Source: Latrodectus hesperus
Taxonomy: Eukaryota; Arthropoda; Arachnida; Araneae; Theridiidae
Assembly: GCA_037975125.1 (NCBI GenBank)
Contig: CM075857.1
Span: 19,980,997-20,044,996, forward strand
Length of the DNA stretch: 64,000 bases
Direction of reading: 5' to 3'
Position 1 is the stretch's first letter. Each line of letters opens with the position of its first letter. Positions 27,301 through 42,300 of this stretch are shown one piece after another. Below the pieces are notes generated by a model. It was not told the origin of the DNA. It did not search any database and was given only the letters and a program-made list of their open reading frames with translations. The position numbers were made by a program, and so were the translations under genes.

Positions 27301-30300
27301 ACTAATTGCATTTTTTATTAAAACTTGAATTTTAATTACTTGGGCATTGATGCCCACTTTAAAAAAATTTCAGTATGGCATAATGTAACTCTAAAGTGAA
27401 ACATGCAGTAAAGTTTACTTAAAGTTATATATACTTATGTAAACATACATTTTTATTAAAACTAGAGTTTCTAATTAATCAACTTTATCACTGTATAAAT
27501 TTTTTTGTATACATAGTTTAAAAAATGTAGTTTACATTATTTATTGATATTGAATTGTAAATTATCTTTTTTCTTGTTTTTATTGTATACTAGTTTCATA
27601 TTTTGTATGTAGCTTTATATTTATTACATCACAGTCTGTTGGAAATATTCTTTTTATATTATTTATGTATTAAAAAAACTGTTGCATCTAACCTAATGCC
27701 AGACACCTGTTTATTTTCCTTTAAAATTTTAATATTTTGGTGTTGTGCTTCATGACTCCCAAATATAAATACTAATGAAATTGTTATTTGAATTGTAAAA
27801 AATAAATATGCAAGATATTTATACTCATTTTAAAATAATAGTAAAACAAAAATAGTAAAGTTGTAATAATAATAAAACAAAAGCGAGAGAGAGAGAAACT
27901 TATTAAAAACCCCTAAGTTAATGCACAAAATAATGATGAAATGATTTGCAGAATTAAAAAAAATATTGTAAGAATATATTAAAATACATAGAATTCTCTC
28001 TCTTATATATTAATATATAGAACTCTTATGCAATCACTTTGTAGGATTTTTTTAGACCTTATCAGAATATAATTTGATAATAATTTTCTCAATAACTATA
28101 TGTAATATAATGTCACCATTATTGCTTGCAAACTCCCAAGCTAATTCCAGACTTTCAGTGGAATATAACACTTTTTGCAGTTGTGAAAGAGATTGATTTC
28201 TTTGTTTGAATCCGAGGAAATACGCAATACCAAAGACAATCAGTTAGTTGGGGATAATGTGGTAACTGCAAACAGGATTCGTGAAGGGCCATTAAGTCCA
28301 TCATGACGAATTTAATTTTTCAAAATAAATTGAAATCACCTGGTGAGTGGGCCAGATGCATTTAAAGAATTTATTGCTTCTTCACTTTTTCCAATTCGGA
28401 TCGGTGGAGTGGCCGGAAATATGAGTCAATACTGACCTCAGAAGATGGATTTAGTTGTTACTGGAGTTCTAGATGTTGTAGGAAAGCTAGTATATAAAGA
28501 GCAAGCCCTTGGGAGGGGAGGAGAACTTCAGCCTACGTGTGGTGTTCTTGATACTTCTCTGAAAAGAGCTCCAGAGCAGACAATCCTCAGCAATGAAAAG
28601 AGGAGAGTTAACACCCTTTAGCTCGAGATCACGGAGACTCAAGCTAGATCTCGAACTTGAATACCCTGGTGTTTTAGTGTTCTCCGGAGAGGATCTACAA
28701 CATTACAGAGTGACTTCTCGAAACAGTTTCCCGAGTGCAGAATTTAGAAGTCTAGTTCCTTGTAGAATTGAGCAGTTTTTTCCCCGATCAAATGTGCTGC
28801 AAATGTTCCAGAAAACGAGGAATTCATCAGTTTTCTTGGAGCCTACAATTTATGACTGTTTTGGTAAATTATCATGTAAATTTGTAAATAAATATTTACA
28901 AATTCTAGAAGAGTAACCCATCTGTTTTCATGTTATTTGCAATGTCTTGTAAACATTGCAATGTCCTGTAAACCAGAGACTACGGAATGAAATATCAGTC
29001 CAAAGAATTGAATTACATGAGCCTGATTCCTTAGCGGCCCTTGCCTACCTATAGTTCAGTCTACCCAGACTGAGTACCCTACAGTTAGAATAAGTAAAAA
29101 TAGAATAAATGCTTTTATATGTATAAAAAATATGTATTGAGGGTTATACATTGGTTTGCCTATGTATGCTTTATTTTCTGTCAATTTGTTCTAAATCTAG
29201 GTATTGAAGGTGGATTCAATGTTGGTGGCAAAAAATATGATTATGAAGATCACAACAGTGTAGTTATTTTGCCTGAATTTGAAATGATACATCTACCTTG
29301 TTCTAAGTTGCCTGAATCTGTGAGTACTAATTTAAAATGTAGCAAATTTGAATGATTAATTCAAATTTAGTACTTTTCTACACTCTATATTATTTTTTAA
29401 ATATATTTAAAAATATTGGAATATTTATGTTATCAGAATGTCTTGCAAGGGTAAAAGAAGTTGAAAATTTAAGCTTTTTTTAAATCCTTATTTTATTTTT
29501 TTTAATTATGATTTAATTCTTTTTCTTATTATATATACAGATAACGATAATTTTTATTCTTTAAAAATGAATTAATTGTTAAATGATTTGATTGATGAAA
29601 AGAGGAACCTAGGCATGTAATAATATTTTTTACTTGATTTTTGATAATTCTTAAACTGATTTAAAAGACAAAAAATAATGGTTAATTACATTCATATTGG
29701 TTGCATGTTTATAGAAGCAATGAATTTTATTAAAATTTATGACGATACAAATGTCAATTTTACAATAATTAATACATAATAAGTACTATACAAGCTCATA
29801 TTTTTTTATATAATATTTATTAATTCTGGCTTCTAAAATAATTTCTGATTCTAAATGAGTTGTTTTAGTAATGTAATACCGACTAAATTATAATTCGATA
29901 AATATTTGTGTGTTTATATATATACATATAAGCATGTTAATGCAACAATAACTTATTTCGTAATATTTTTAACTTTTGGATTGAATTTTATACATTTTAG
30001 TTTTTTTTTAAATATTAAGCTTATTATACTATAATCCCTCAAGATTGATTGTTAAGCAATTTTTATTTCATTCAAAAAAGAAAGCTAACATTTTTAAAAC
30101 TAAATAATACATTTTCTCAAAATCTGATGAAAAACATCCATCTAAAAACTGACTGAATTCCCCCTTGTATCCAAAAAAAAAAAAAAAAAAAACTATAAAA
30201 TGATTAAAAAACTTATATTAAACTATTTAATTTATACAAAATTTACTTTATATTGTAAATTTTTATGTTTGTTTATTAATTAAATACTTATTAGTTTAAG

Positions 30301-33300
30301 GAATGAATTCATGAGAAAAATGCATTAGAACATACTTATTAAATTTTCATTTCCATAATCCATAACAAGCATTTTTCTATCTTTGAATGTAATAGAAGTT
30401 TAAAAAAACATTAGTCAATTTTAAAATTTCACTAATTTTGTGTGGATTGATAACAAACATTTGTTAATGATTGGTTACTATTCTTACTTTCTTGGCAAGA
30501 GATAAGCTTTATTATTTGTTTTTTTCCCTATTTATTTTCTACTTGTGGAATTATTTTTAATGCTGTTCTGAAACTATATGAAAGTAAGTGGCGACAGTTT
30601 AATGTCCAATACAATTTTAGGTGTGCAGAATTATCAGAATGATATTTAGAAAATTATATATGTTGAAGCTTATTTTAAAAAATATCACTTTTTCCCTCAT
30701 CTTTGTTTAAACTTTAAATATGTCACGTTATTATATGAATTTAGCATACTTCCATTAAAAGCATAGCTATCCCAAGTGAATTTTTAATAACAACCGTTTT
30801 ATTTGATCCAGTAAATTTTTTATGCTTGATCAGTTTGTTAAAATAAAATAATAGGCCTTTGTATCGAGATTTAAAAAATAATAGCAGACACTGATTTTAA
30901 TAGATTTTTTATTTGAAATTTATTTTGTATAGTTTTTAAAGCTGATTCTTTTAATTTGATTTTTCAAACTTTTAGTTTGTATTCTTGCATTATTGATATG
31001 ATTAACCTTGAAAATCAAAATTTGATGTTTCATCATTGTAAGTACAAATTTATTCCCAAATTTTAACTTTTGTATTCTTAAAATGTTGCAAAAAAAGTGT
31101 CTTACATTATGAAACCTTACCATGCATTTGCTAAAATTATTTATTTTTAATAAATAGTTGAACAACATATTTTGTTACAATAATTTTTTTCAGTAATATT
31201 CTTTGCCAGTCATTTAGATATTAGTGTTTAAGTATTTTAATATGTCCTTATATTTTTTGTATTAATTACTCCTTGGATCAGATTTTGATTACAATGTACA
31301 TGTAAACATTTTAAAATATTTTCTGACACACTAGTATAAAGATTTCATAGGTATGTATTTTTTATAAAAAAATACATATCTAGCATTTTTTGTGTGATAT
31401 TTTGAATTATCTTTATAAAAAAATCTTAGTAATAAATAAACATTTTGTATTGAAATGTATTTTAGGTTCAGTTCCGGATAAATACTATTCTTAAAACAGA
31501 TGGTGCTATAGTTCAAGAGGAAGCAGATGCTATGTCTGGAACCTGGGATGGAATGGAAAGACATGTTACAAAGTATATATTTTTATCCAAATATTGTATC
31601 ATAAAATATAAAAGATATTTTGCTGTTCAGTTGCCAAAATCTTTATTTTGTAAAAATAAATATTCATTATTAGTTTTGTTAATATTAAAAAATTAAACTA
31701 TGGTAAAAGCTTGGTTTGATTATTACAATTTAAAGAATTTTTCAATTTAATGAATATTTTGAATCATGATGAAAATAAATATAAAAAAATATCAATTATG
31801 AAACATTTTAGTCCCTTTTTTATGAATTTTTTTAACTTTTAATTTATTAATTATTTTGGTAAATCATTTTAGTAATTTCTATACTAAAAATATTTTTATC
31901 ATTGATCACACAATTTTATGTTATTTACAGATTATTATCTTAACAGGGGGGAAGACTGAATTTTTTTTTTTGAATAAAAATTATGAATTTTTAATTTGTG
32001 AGTTATATATTCTTATGATTAAATGAAGTTTATTGTTAATATACTTAGAATTAATTTTTTTGTTTAATAAATTGATTTGTTATGTATGTATTACCAATTT
32101 TTTTATTCAGCCTTCTATTTTTACAAATTTTATAGAAATAATAAATTTCCTAATTCTACCTTTTGAATTGAAAAATTGAAATTCATTTGTAATTTTTATT
32201 TAAAAAATAAGTAAAAGTGTAAAATAATTAGTACTACACTTTTTAAGAAAATAGCTAATTTTTATGCCGTATTAAATTACTTTTCTTTTGCAATGAATTC
32301 TGATTGAAAAAATTTTCTTTGTACAATATGAAAGAAATTCTTTTTTCAATTTCATCTGAGGTAATGTATAAAAAATTCTTTTTAAACAAAATGCTTTTGT
32401 AAATTTCATTATGATTTGATTATCTGAAGAATATTTTTCATAAAATTCAAAGTAATATTTAGGGTAATCCATTTTGATTTATTTAAAATATTTAGACAGA
32501 AGAACTGAGTAAAATGGTATTAGTTTTCTAATAATAAAAATCTGTTGATAATAAAAGTTTCTGATGACATAAAGTGGGTTATTCAAATAATATTGATTTA
32601 TTCTCTGTTGTTTAATAGAAAAATAGAAGAATGAATAGTGAAGAGTGATTATATTATTAAAAAAAGTCAATTTCTTACTGAATAATTTTAAAGTTTAAAA
32701 AGGAACTTTTTGATGTATAATAAATTTTATTTCCATTTAAATTTATTAATTTATTTATTATAAGATTATATCAATTTATAAAGTAAAAAATATAATTTAA
32801 TCATCACTTTGTTATTAATAACATAAAGAACTATGTAGCTTATAATATTTTTTTTATTTGTATTTGTTAATAAAATTATGTTACATTTAAATGATTTTAT
32901 TTTGCACTATAAAGTTGTATCCTTTTTTTAATATAAAAATAGTCTGATAAATTCTTGAGTTTTATATGACATTGTTTGCTTTTTCTGAAATATAAATAAT
33001 TATACTTTCCAAACATATAGTGTTAATTAGTACAAAGCAGAAAATCTTGATTTCTTATATCATTTACCAGGAAAAATAAATGTTTTGATTTTCATTTTTT
33101 AGGCATGCTAACAATTTATATCAATTGAATAATGGTGTAAAGATACCACCAAAAGATTGGCAGTGCCAAGTTTGTGGCCTTAAAGAAAATTTGTGGCTCA
33201 ATCTAACTGATGGTGCCATTCATTGTGGTCGGAAATACTTCAATGGACAAGGAGGAAATAATCATGCTGTTGAACATTATGAGCTAACAAAATATCCATT

Positions 33301-36300
33301 GGTTGTAAAATTGGGAACTATAACGTCAGAAACATCTGGTATGTATTATATCATGCCATTATGTAAATAAACATTTTTGAAGATGAAGGGAACATATATA
33401 TAGTGTGAATATATAATCAAACATTAACTTGTGAACATTTTCTTTTAATATTTGAAATATATATTTTAAAGAGAAACCTTTAGTGACTAAAGTTTGGGGA
33501 AGATATAAATATTACAAAATCTTAATATTTTGATCCTATAAATATATGTCCATTATATTATTGTCCCCTTTCAGAATTATAGATCCTTTATTTTGATATG
33601 ACTTCTATAAAAAATATTTATTCTGTGGCAGTGTTTTTAAAGTCATTATGTTAACAGTGAGTGCTAGGTTTTTTCCTCCAATGGTAGAATTTAGAATGAA
33701 TATCTGCAAAATATTAAATGCTATAATCCTATAATATTTCATAGTACTATAGTATTTCAATATAAATATAATAAAACTTGTTTAGTATTTGCATTTTATT
33801 CTGAATTTTTCAATATATCAAAATTTTAATTCTCCACTTGTTTAAATTTCAGTAAGTGTGTTTGAAGATAATTTCAATTAAAATTTGTAATTGTAATTAC
33901 TTTTTAATGTAAAACAGAAATGTAATATTTGTTGAAATATATTTATTTACATTTGATTTTTAAATGCAAATACTAAACAGTGTTTATAATTCACTGTTTT
34001 TGAATGTTAGTTCTGGTCAGAACTTTTTTAATTTTAAGTATATCCTTATTTTTTTGTAAAAAATATTACTGTTTACTAAGTAATATATTTATGCATGTTT
34101 CATATAATAGTTAATTTATTTTTATTATAATTAATATTATATTTTATTATAATTTATATTTATATTAAAAAATGAATAAATACAAATGACTGTAAGTCTT
34201 TCAACTGGTTCTACTTTTTGTATTTGAATAAGAAAAAGAGAATAAATTTAAATTAAGAAATACAGCATGCAAATGTCTCCAAAGATAGAATTTATGATAA
34301 TATTAATAGTTTGCCCCTCATGGGGCTCACGTTCTTTTGGTGAATACAAGTGTGCTTATCCTGAGGTACCCAGGGATCATTATTTTCTTTCTGCTTTTAT
34401 TTTATTTCTTATTGTTTCCATCCCTTGACAGGCATACATACATAGCAGTGTAGACAAGCTCTGGACTGTACTTTTAGGTTAACGGGTTGGAAAACTCGCC
34501 CATATTCAAGCGCCTCATAATTTTGAACCACAGTCAGATGAAGAGGTCACACCTGAGCTGGCACCCTCTCCACATCCATGCCATACCAGCAGAAGGACTT
34601 TGGGCATCACATATTACCCAACTCACGAAGCTCCAGTAACCCAGTGAGTGAGAGTAGGGCGTGTCACTCTCCCAATCATTGCCTGCAGCAAGTGATGCTT
34701 CACTTTACTGATCTTAACGGGTAGCGGCATGAAGCTACTGGGCCACTGGAGCTCTTCCATCCCATGGCAACAAGCAAGTGATTTCTCCATGAATAGCTGT
34801 GGCTACTCTGCTTCTTGCTTTTCATTCACAGTCAAAATCCCCTTGTGTTGGCTGTGTGAAGCAACCTTTTGGATGGGTGGTACATGGTGGTCCCCAATGC
34901 ATCAATTGCTTGATACCTAGCTACTCTTGTGGCTAGTCTGTTAGGTATCAAGGAAAGGGGTCACATCTTTGGGCTTAGCATTACAGGTGATCGCTGTTTT
35001 TGGGGATGGCTCCCAGTGTATAGGTTTTGGCTTACATCATTTTATAAGCATAGGGGCTGAAAATGTTCAGAACTGATGACTGCTATCCTTTCTAGGGCTC
35101 TGTGGTGGTCAATACTGTCAAGCTTGAATATTTACAAATATCCTATGGCTTCTAATTCTTTCATTGTAAAAGCCAATTTATTTCTTCGTTACATGTTGAT
35201 AAGCACTCCTAACATCTTTCATACAATATTGCCTTTTCTTGTACAAAAACTGCTTATTGGTAAGTTGCAAAATGTTAAAAAAAATTACAATCTGCAAATC
35301 TTGTTCAAGTTGATTAGAAACAATTTTTGGTAACTGTAATTTTAAAAAAATTGGGTTAATTTTTTGAGTCAAAACATTTTATAAACTTTAGATGAATCTC
35401 ATGGTGTTCTCTCTAACTTGATTTCATAAATGTATTAGAATCTGAATTTTTGGAAGAATTTTATGATCAAGGAGTTTGTGTGACATGTCATAAACATTTG
35501 ATGTGACATTAGACTTATTCCCATTCAACATGTTGTCTTAACTTTTCAGGCACCAGTATTACCAAAATCCATAAAAGCAGGTAACATAAGTTGTAAACTT
35601 CATGCATTCATTCCTAACCATATTAGGGGTTTTAAATGTCAGATATGGTCATTCTCAACAGGCATGTCAGAGTACAAATCTTATATGTAGAAAAATTGCA
35701 CAATCTGATCATGAGACTAATGCTTGTATTTCAGAAATTTTCAAATGCTGTAATTGTTGTGATTCACATGTTGCATTTTTCAAATCTTGCCCTATCTTAG
35801 AGCAAGAAGTAATTGCAACCAAAATAAAACAATATTACTTGACCTCAGGGAAATAAATGGTAGAACACAAAAGTTGGCATTTTCTACTCTTTACTTTACA
35901 AATACAATCTAAAATAAACGATAATCCAGAAAAGTATAGTTTAGCAATATATATATATGGAATTTGAATCTTTATTTCTAAGTTATCTATTTCTAAGTTA
36001 TCTAAGTTAATTATTAATGCAATGGTCTTGAGGTGGTGCTTAAATTTTTCTTCGAAAAAACTCAAGAAATAATATCTACTGTACCTAAGTATTTTTAAGT
36101 TTTATGTACTTCACATGATATTAAGTTTTATGATAAAATTATTTATACTGATCTTCTATTATTAGACATGATGCACTTTTGAGATTGTGCTGTTTTAATT
36201 ATAAAGGCTATAGTAAGTTAAAATGGCAGCAACTGAAAAATTTGACTCTCTTTTTATGTATTGTAAATTTTTCCATGCAAACATTTTTGACATAAAGTTG

Positions 36301-39300
36301 TAAAATGCGATTTATGAATATTGTTACAGTAATTTCTATGTTTTTTTGGGAAAATATATTTTAGTTATTTACTTTTATCTTAAAAGTTCAGATAATTTTT
36401 TTATCATTATAATGTTATTTTTTTAGATGTTTATTCTTATGATGAAGATGCAATGGTGATTGATCCTAACCTACCTAAGCACTTAGCTCATTTTGGTATA
36501 AATATTAAAGATCTGCGAAAGGTACCATATTATTTAGAAGTGTTATTTATTTAATAATATTCCTTTGGCTATTAACATAATAAATAATTAAAGTTTTTTC
36601 AGTGAATAAAACTAATAATTTAGTGATGTTATTGAAAATGAAGTGTTGAATATATCAGGAAATTCTACATTTTAAATTTTATAATCTAAGATTTAACATA
36701 TAAATTCATTGGGAGTATATTGTTAGATAAAGTAGTTGAGTAGAATAGTGATTATAATTGAATAGAACAGTGAAAACAATTGTGAGTAAATTCAGAATTC
36801 ATTCAATGAATGTTAAGATACAGCAAATGTTCAAATGAATTCCTTATCACAACTTGAATCTACTAAGCCTCATGTTCTTTCTTAATTTGGTTTTACATAG
36901 ATTATGGAAGATCTAGTTAGAAACAGTTTAAATTCTTAAGTGTTCTAAATTTACTATTCATAATGTTTTAACTACGCAAGATTATAGGAAGTTGAAATAA
37001 CTTTGAAGAAATAAAGGTGCTAATGAATGGACAAAAAATGTTGGAAGTATTTTCATTAAGTAATAACTATCGTGCTTGTGTCTGGAATAATGTAAATTTA
37101 AATAAAATTATTTTATTCTAGAAATTAATTGAATTATAGAATCCTTTACATCAGATTTTTCATCACTGATGAATGGCATAAATGGGCTAAAATTGCGTAT
37201 ACTAATTCTCTCATATGACACAATAATTTCATTTATTTTCTTGAGGCATTACAGTTGTAGACCATTTAAAACATTTATGTTTGAGAAGATTAAATTTTTT
37301 ATTAATTGCAAAATTGTTTTAATTGTAATTTGATATTTTATGAATTCTTATTCTTCAAACCTCTTTCAGACAATTGAATGTTCTCAATTTTAAAAGAAGT
37401 GTTTAGATAAAAAATATATAGATAAATGTTAAAAATATTAGGATCACAGCATAATTTGGATTATATAATATCTGTCAAATTGTAATGTATATTATAATGG
37501 GTAAAAAGTATCTTAGTATACAAATATCAAATTGGAAATGGCAAAAGTAAAATGCATAAAACTACAAAGTTTTTAATAAAAAATGTTTCCCAGAAAGTAA
37601 AATTCAATGATAGAGTATATTTTTTCCCAAATGTATTTCGCCGTGATTTAACTATATATTTTTAATAATTAACTAAATTTAAAATGGATAATTTTATAAA
37701 TTTTGAATAAAAAATTAGCTTATTAATTTAAACAAAATGAACCAATTTTTAAATTTTAAATTTCTTTTTGTGTATGTTATTAATTGTAATATATTTTTTG
37801 CCTAGACTGATAAATCTATGGTGGAATTAGAAATTGATCTGAATCAACGCATTGGTGAATGGGCTATAATACAGGAAGAAGGAACAAAATTGATACCTCT
37901 CTATGGCCCAGGTTATACAGGGTTAGAAAACTTAGGGAATTCATGCTATCTTAATTCTGTTATGCAAGTTATTTTTAATATCCCTGATTTTAAGAAATGG
38001 TAAATAATATTCTGTATCTTATAAAAAATGCACATTTTAAAAAATAATTAGTTGTTTATTGCATTATAAAATTGTAAAATTACCTTATACAGATTAATAC
38101 TACGCAAGATATGCTAATACACATCAGAAATTCTTGAAAATTTTAGGGGTATCTGCAAAAAAATTTCAAAAAACTAAATTGAGGAATAAAAATAAAATTT
38201 CAAAATAATAAAATATTGTCAAAATAGACAAGAAAAAGCATCTTGTACTCTGTTGTCACTTGCATAAATTTTTTAGAGAAACATGGTCAACTTGTAGATT
38301 TTATGTTTTAAACAAATATATGTAGTTTTGAAATGTTTTGATTTGATGGGTGTCTTTCAATTCATTTAATGTTATTAATATGTTAAAATATTTTAGCATT
38401 ATTTATACAGATTTTTGATTTTCTGATATTTTTCATTTCTTGTCATTATTATTGATTATTTCATTGTATACTCTATTTATTAATTTATATTCTCTTTGGT
38501 ATGGTTGTACCAACAATTTAAATTATGTTGTGTAATTAAAAAAGTAAATAAATAAAGTATTAATTAAACAATGGATTGTTATGGGGATCAATGTAACTAT
38601 TAAAACTTTCTATGAAAGTTAATATTTAGACATTTTTGGTTTTCAGGTAAATTTGAATAATTGGTCAGATAAATTCATGAGAAGTCTAAAATTTGTTTTC
38701 ATGCTTTTGTGAAGACCATGTACTTAGATGTTTTAATAATTTAGATAATTTTAAACCATTTTTATTAAATAATTTTGTTAATTGTAAAGCTATTTCAAAT
38801 TTTAGCTTTAATCAATATATTATCATTTTGAAAGTTATGTTTAGTTATTGTTAAATTTTATTTAAATATTTATTCTGAGCATTTACTTTGATTTGTGAAA
38901 TGCTTTTTATTTTTAGTTACTATGACCAACGTGATAAAATATTCCAAGAAACACTATTTGATGCTCCAAAGAATTTTAACTGTCAAATGTAAGTAGAATC
39001 ACTCTAGAATATCTAGTAAAATTAAATAGTATACAATGAATCAATTGCTTAGCAAAAATTTATATCATAAATAATATTTCATTTTTTCATATTTTTAAAT
39101 AATATTCAAGTGTAAATTGTAATATTCAAGTAAAAAATATGTGTAAATAATATTCACTATATAATATAATTTATTTTTAATGTAATGTAGACATCAAATA
39201 GCCAATATTGTAATTATGATTTTAAAAAAATTGTCCTGAAATATCCTTTTATTTACCATGAAGGTTCCAAATTTTCAATATTTATGCAATATTTTAGAAA

Positions 39301-42300
39301 TTGAACCCCAAGTTTAGATATTCTGATTTTAAAATATAACTTTGATTACAGATTATTGTACATCAAAACTTTGAAGCTAAAAAGCATAAAATAGATTTTA
39401 TATAATGTTGGTTTTCTGAAAAAATGGTTAACTTTATTTACATTTTTTATTGACCTATTTTAAAGCTAATTTCTATGATTGATACTTATTTAAAAACAAT
39501 ATTTTTTTATACCTTTGTTGTAAATATACTTAAAATTTTGTTTAAATTAATGTGCAGCAGGGTGCATTTCTGTCTTAAGATTTAAAATGTAAGTTATATA
39601 TCTATATTTTCTTTAAAAAAAATGGTGCAAAAAATCAAGTTGTGTTCATGATTAAAGGAATTAGTACTATTAGATTTGAATTTTCTTTATATTAAAATGT
39701 ATGCTTTTAGGGCAAAGCTCGCACATGGATTATGGAGTGGTGCTTATTCAAGAAAGCCTGATAGAGCTACTGATCAAGTAATTGTAATTTATTTTATATG
39801 TTTATAATTGTATTTTATTTATTGATTTATGTCCTATTTTGATGATTTAAAATCAAAGAAATTATGTATGTTGTGTTAACTTACCATTGGTGAAATCAGT
39901 TTTAAAATATAAATATAATTTCAAACCACAATAATATATAAAAACATTGAAGAAAAATTTAAATATAATAAAAAACCAAATCCGAAATTTTCATTAAAAA
40001 GATGCCTTATTTTTGCAGCAGTTGTGTTGTGTGCTGTTTGAATTAACAGTGAAAATAATGTATGATTGAAGGAGTATATATTTTACTTTTTCTCATTCAC
40101 ATGCAAGGTGTCTGATAATTGGATTTCAAATTGATATCAGTGGTGTTAAATTTATGCTACAAAAATTTCAACATATCAACTAAATATTTCCTTTGTTTAA
40201 AAAAAATGAAAAGTAATAAAAAAACCCTGCATTCTTTCAAGTTGGGGTGTAGTGTCATTCAGATATTCTAGATATGTCTTATAATTTATCTTATATTTTA
40301 TTGGAGATTTGGCTCATTTGCAAAAGATATCTTTTTCTTCTGGTAATAAATAGCTTTTGCTAAAAGTTTTTTGTCTATGAAATTCATCAGCCAAGTTAGG
40401 TTATTAATTCTCTTCTTTTCAATTCTACTGCTGATAAGTTTGACTCACCTTTAGTTTGAATATTTATAGCTGTTTGAAATCTACTTAAACTGTTAGCCTG
40501 ACCAAATTAGCAGCTATGGATTAATGACTAGAAGGACAAAAAAACCTAATTGTTATTAATCATGAAAAAAGAACTATAATTATTTTTACTGAAGAAAAGT
40601 GAGGTAGTTTTGTCTGTGTTGTAGAGTAATGTAATATCAACTTTGCATGATTGTAAATAAATAATATTTAAATTTATGTATAAAAATTGAGTTTTTCTCA
40701 TAATTAAAGAATGCTTTCTGCAAATTAATTTAATTGAAGCTTTTTTGATATTTCTGCTAATGTTTTTTTATTTTTAAATTCTGTAACATGTATGTTTTTT
40801 TATTTTATCTGCAAATTACATTAAAAGATATAAATTTTTTTGTGTTTTTTTTATAAAATTAATAAATTTCATTGTATAAAAATAAGGATTCATATATTTG
40901 TTTATTACCTATATTATTTTAACAGCCACTGTTTTATTACATAAATGTAGAAAGGGATGATTAAAATATTCATAATTACAAAATTCTTTATTTCTATTAT
41001 TTCAAAATTATTCGTAATTTTTTTTACGCAATTAAAAAAAATAATGTTTAAATTCATAGTAGAGGTTAAAGTATAATCTTCAGTGATATTTAAAAATGTT
41101 TTTAAAGTATATTGACAAGCTTAAACTTAAATATTTTACACTCCAGTTATTACTTTTTTTGTCTTAAATTAATACTTTTAACTTTAAATATTTAAAATAT
41201 TTTAATTCATGATAATATAGTGAATTTTAAAAATAAAATTTTCAACCTTTTTAAGTTTGAGAAAAAAAGTTTCAAATTTCATATTTACTTTTTGTAAAAC
41301 TAATTATGTTATTAACACAATGTAAAATCATTAAGCTTTGAATTTTAAAGTACCATATTTTACAAAATTATGAAGAAAATTAGTTCTAATTTCACAAACT
41401 AATGGTGTTTCATTATTTTTGTTTTCAGGAACGTCCTGGAATTAAACCTCGTATGTTCAAAAATCTTATTGGTCAAGGTCATGCAGAATTTTCTACCAAA
41501 CGTCAACAAGATGCTCAAGAATTTTTCTTACACCTTATAAGTGTATTAGAGGTAAAAATTATATTAAATTTCTTTAAATTTATTATTCAAAAATTGAAAA
41601 ACTTCCTGGAATATTGTATTTTTTATGAGAAAAAATATTTTATCTATATTAGTATTTTGAAAATTATTTTCTTTTGTTGAAATATAAATTTAGCGTAATT
41701 CTCGAGGTAGAGAAAATCCTGCTGATGCTCTTAAATTTCAAGTAGAAGAACGTGTTCAGTGTGTTTCCAAGAAAGTTAAGTACACTATGAGAACTGACTA
41801 TTTGCTTTCACTTGATATTCCTTTTGAAGCTGCTACTAATAAAGGCAAGTTTTTATATATGTATATTTTTATTATATTCAATTTCAATAAATTAATTCAT
41901 ATTTTACTTCATAGGAAATTTTTAATATTGGTTTATGTGTACTTTTTTTTATTTGCTGATTATTTCTGAAATCTATTGTTTAAAAATTTACAATACTTCT
42001 ATAAATTTTTTGATATCAAAAACTGAATTTTTAATTTTGTCTCAAAAAATATTTGTCTATTTAAGATACAATTTATAGTAGCGTAAATTATTTTTAAAAC
42101 TTTATGAGCTGAAAAAAATATAATGTTGATCTTTAAAATTCATGAAATTAAAACTTAGTTTTTTAAATTACTTTCCATATTAATTCATTTCATTTAAGAA
42201 TCTTAATTGAAGAAAGTCTTGTAATTTCAATCATCAATTTTTTTTAATGTATAGCTAAAAATGTACCTGAAGCTTCATGTGTAACCAGTTTCTTCTTCCT

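Larger units (their letters stand above)
33339..36426 (+). other. Usp5 intron 6 (3.1 kb)
   Basis: AT-rich at both ends, with a decayed LINE in the middle (34312-35856). Confidence 0.75.

Noticed and set aside
28593..28916. 107-codon ORF in Usp5 intron 3
   Set aside because: It lies wholly inside the LTR-like repeat and resembles no known protein; treated as part of the repeat.
33125..33370. 81-codon ORF read as a separate small zinc-finger gene
   Set aside because: It is exon 6 of Usp5 read through its donor into the intron.
41845..41850. Alternative GT donor for Usp5 exon 12 at 41849
   Set aside because: It shifts the frame and meets a stop within a few codons of exon 13; the GC donor keeps the conserved reading.
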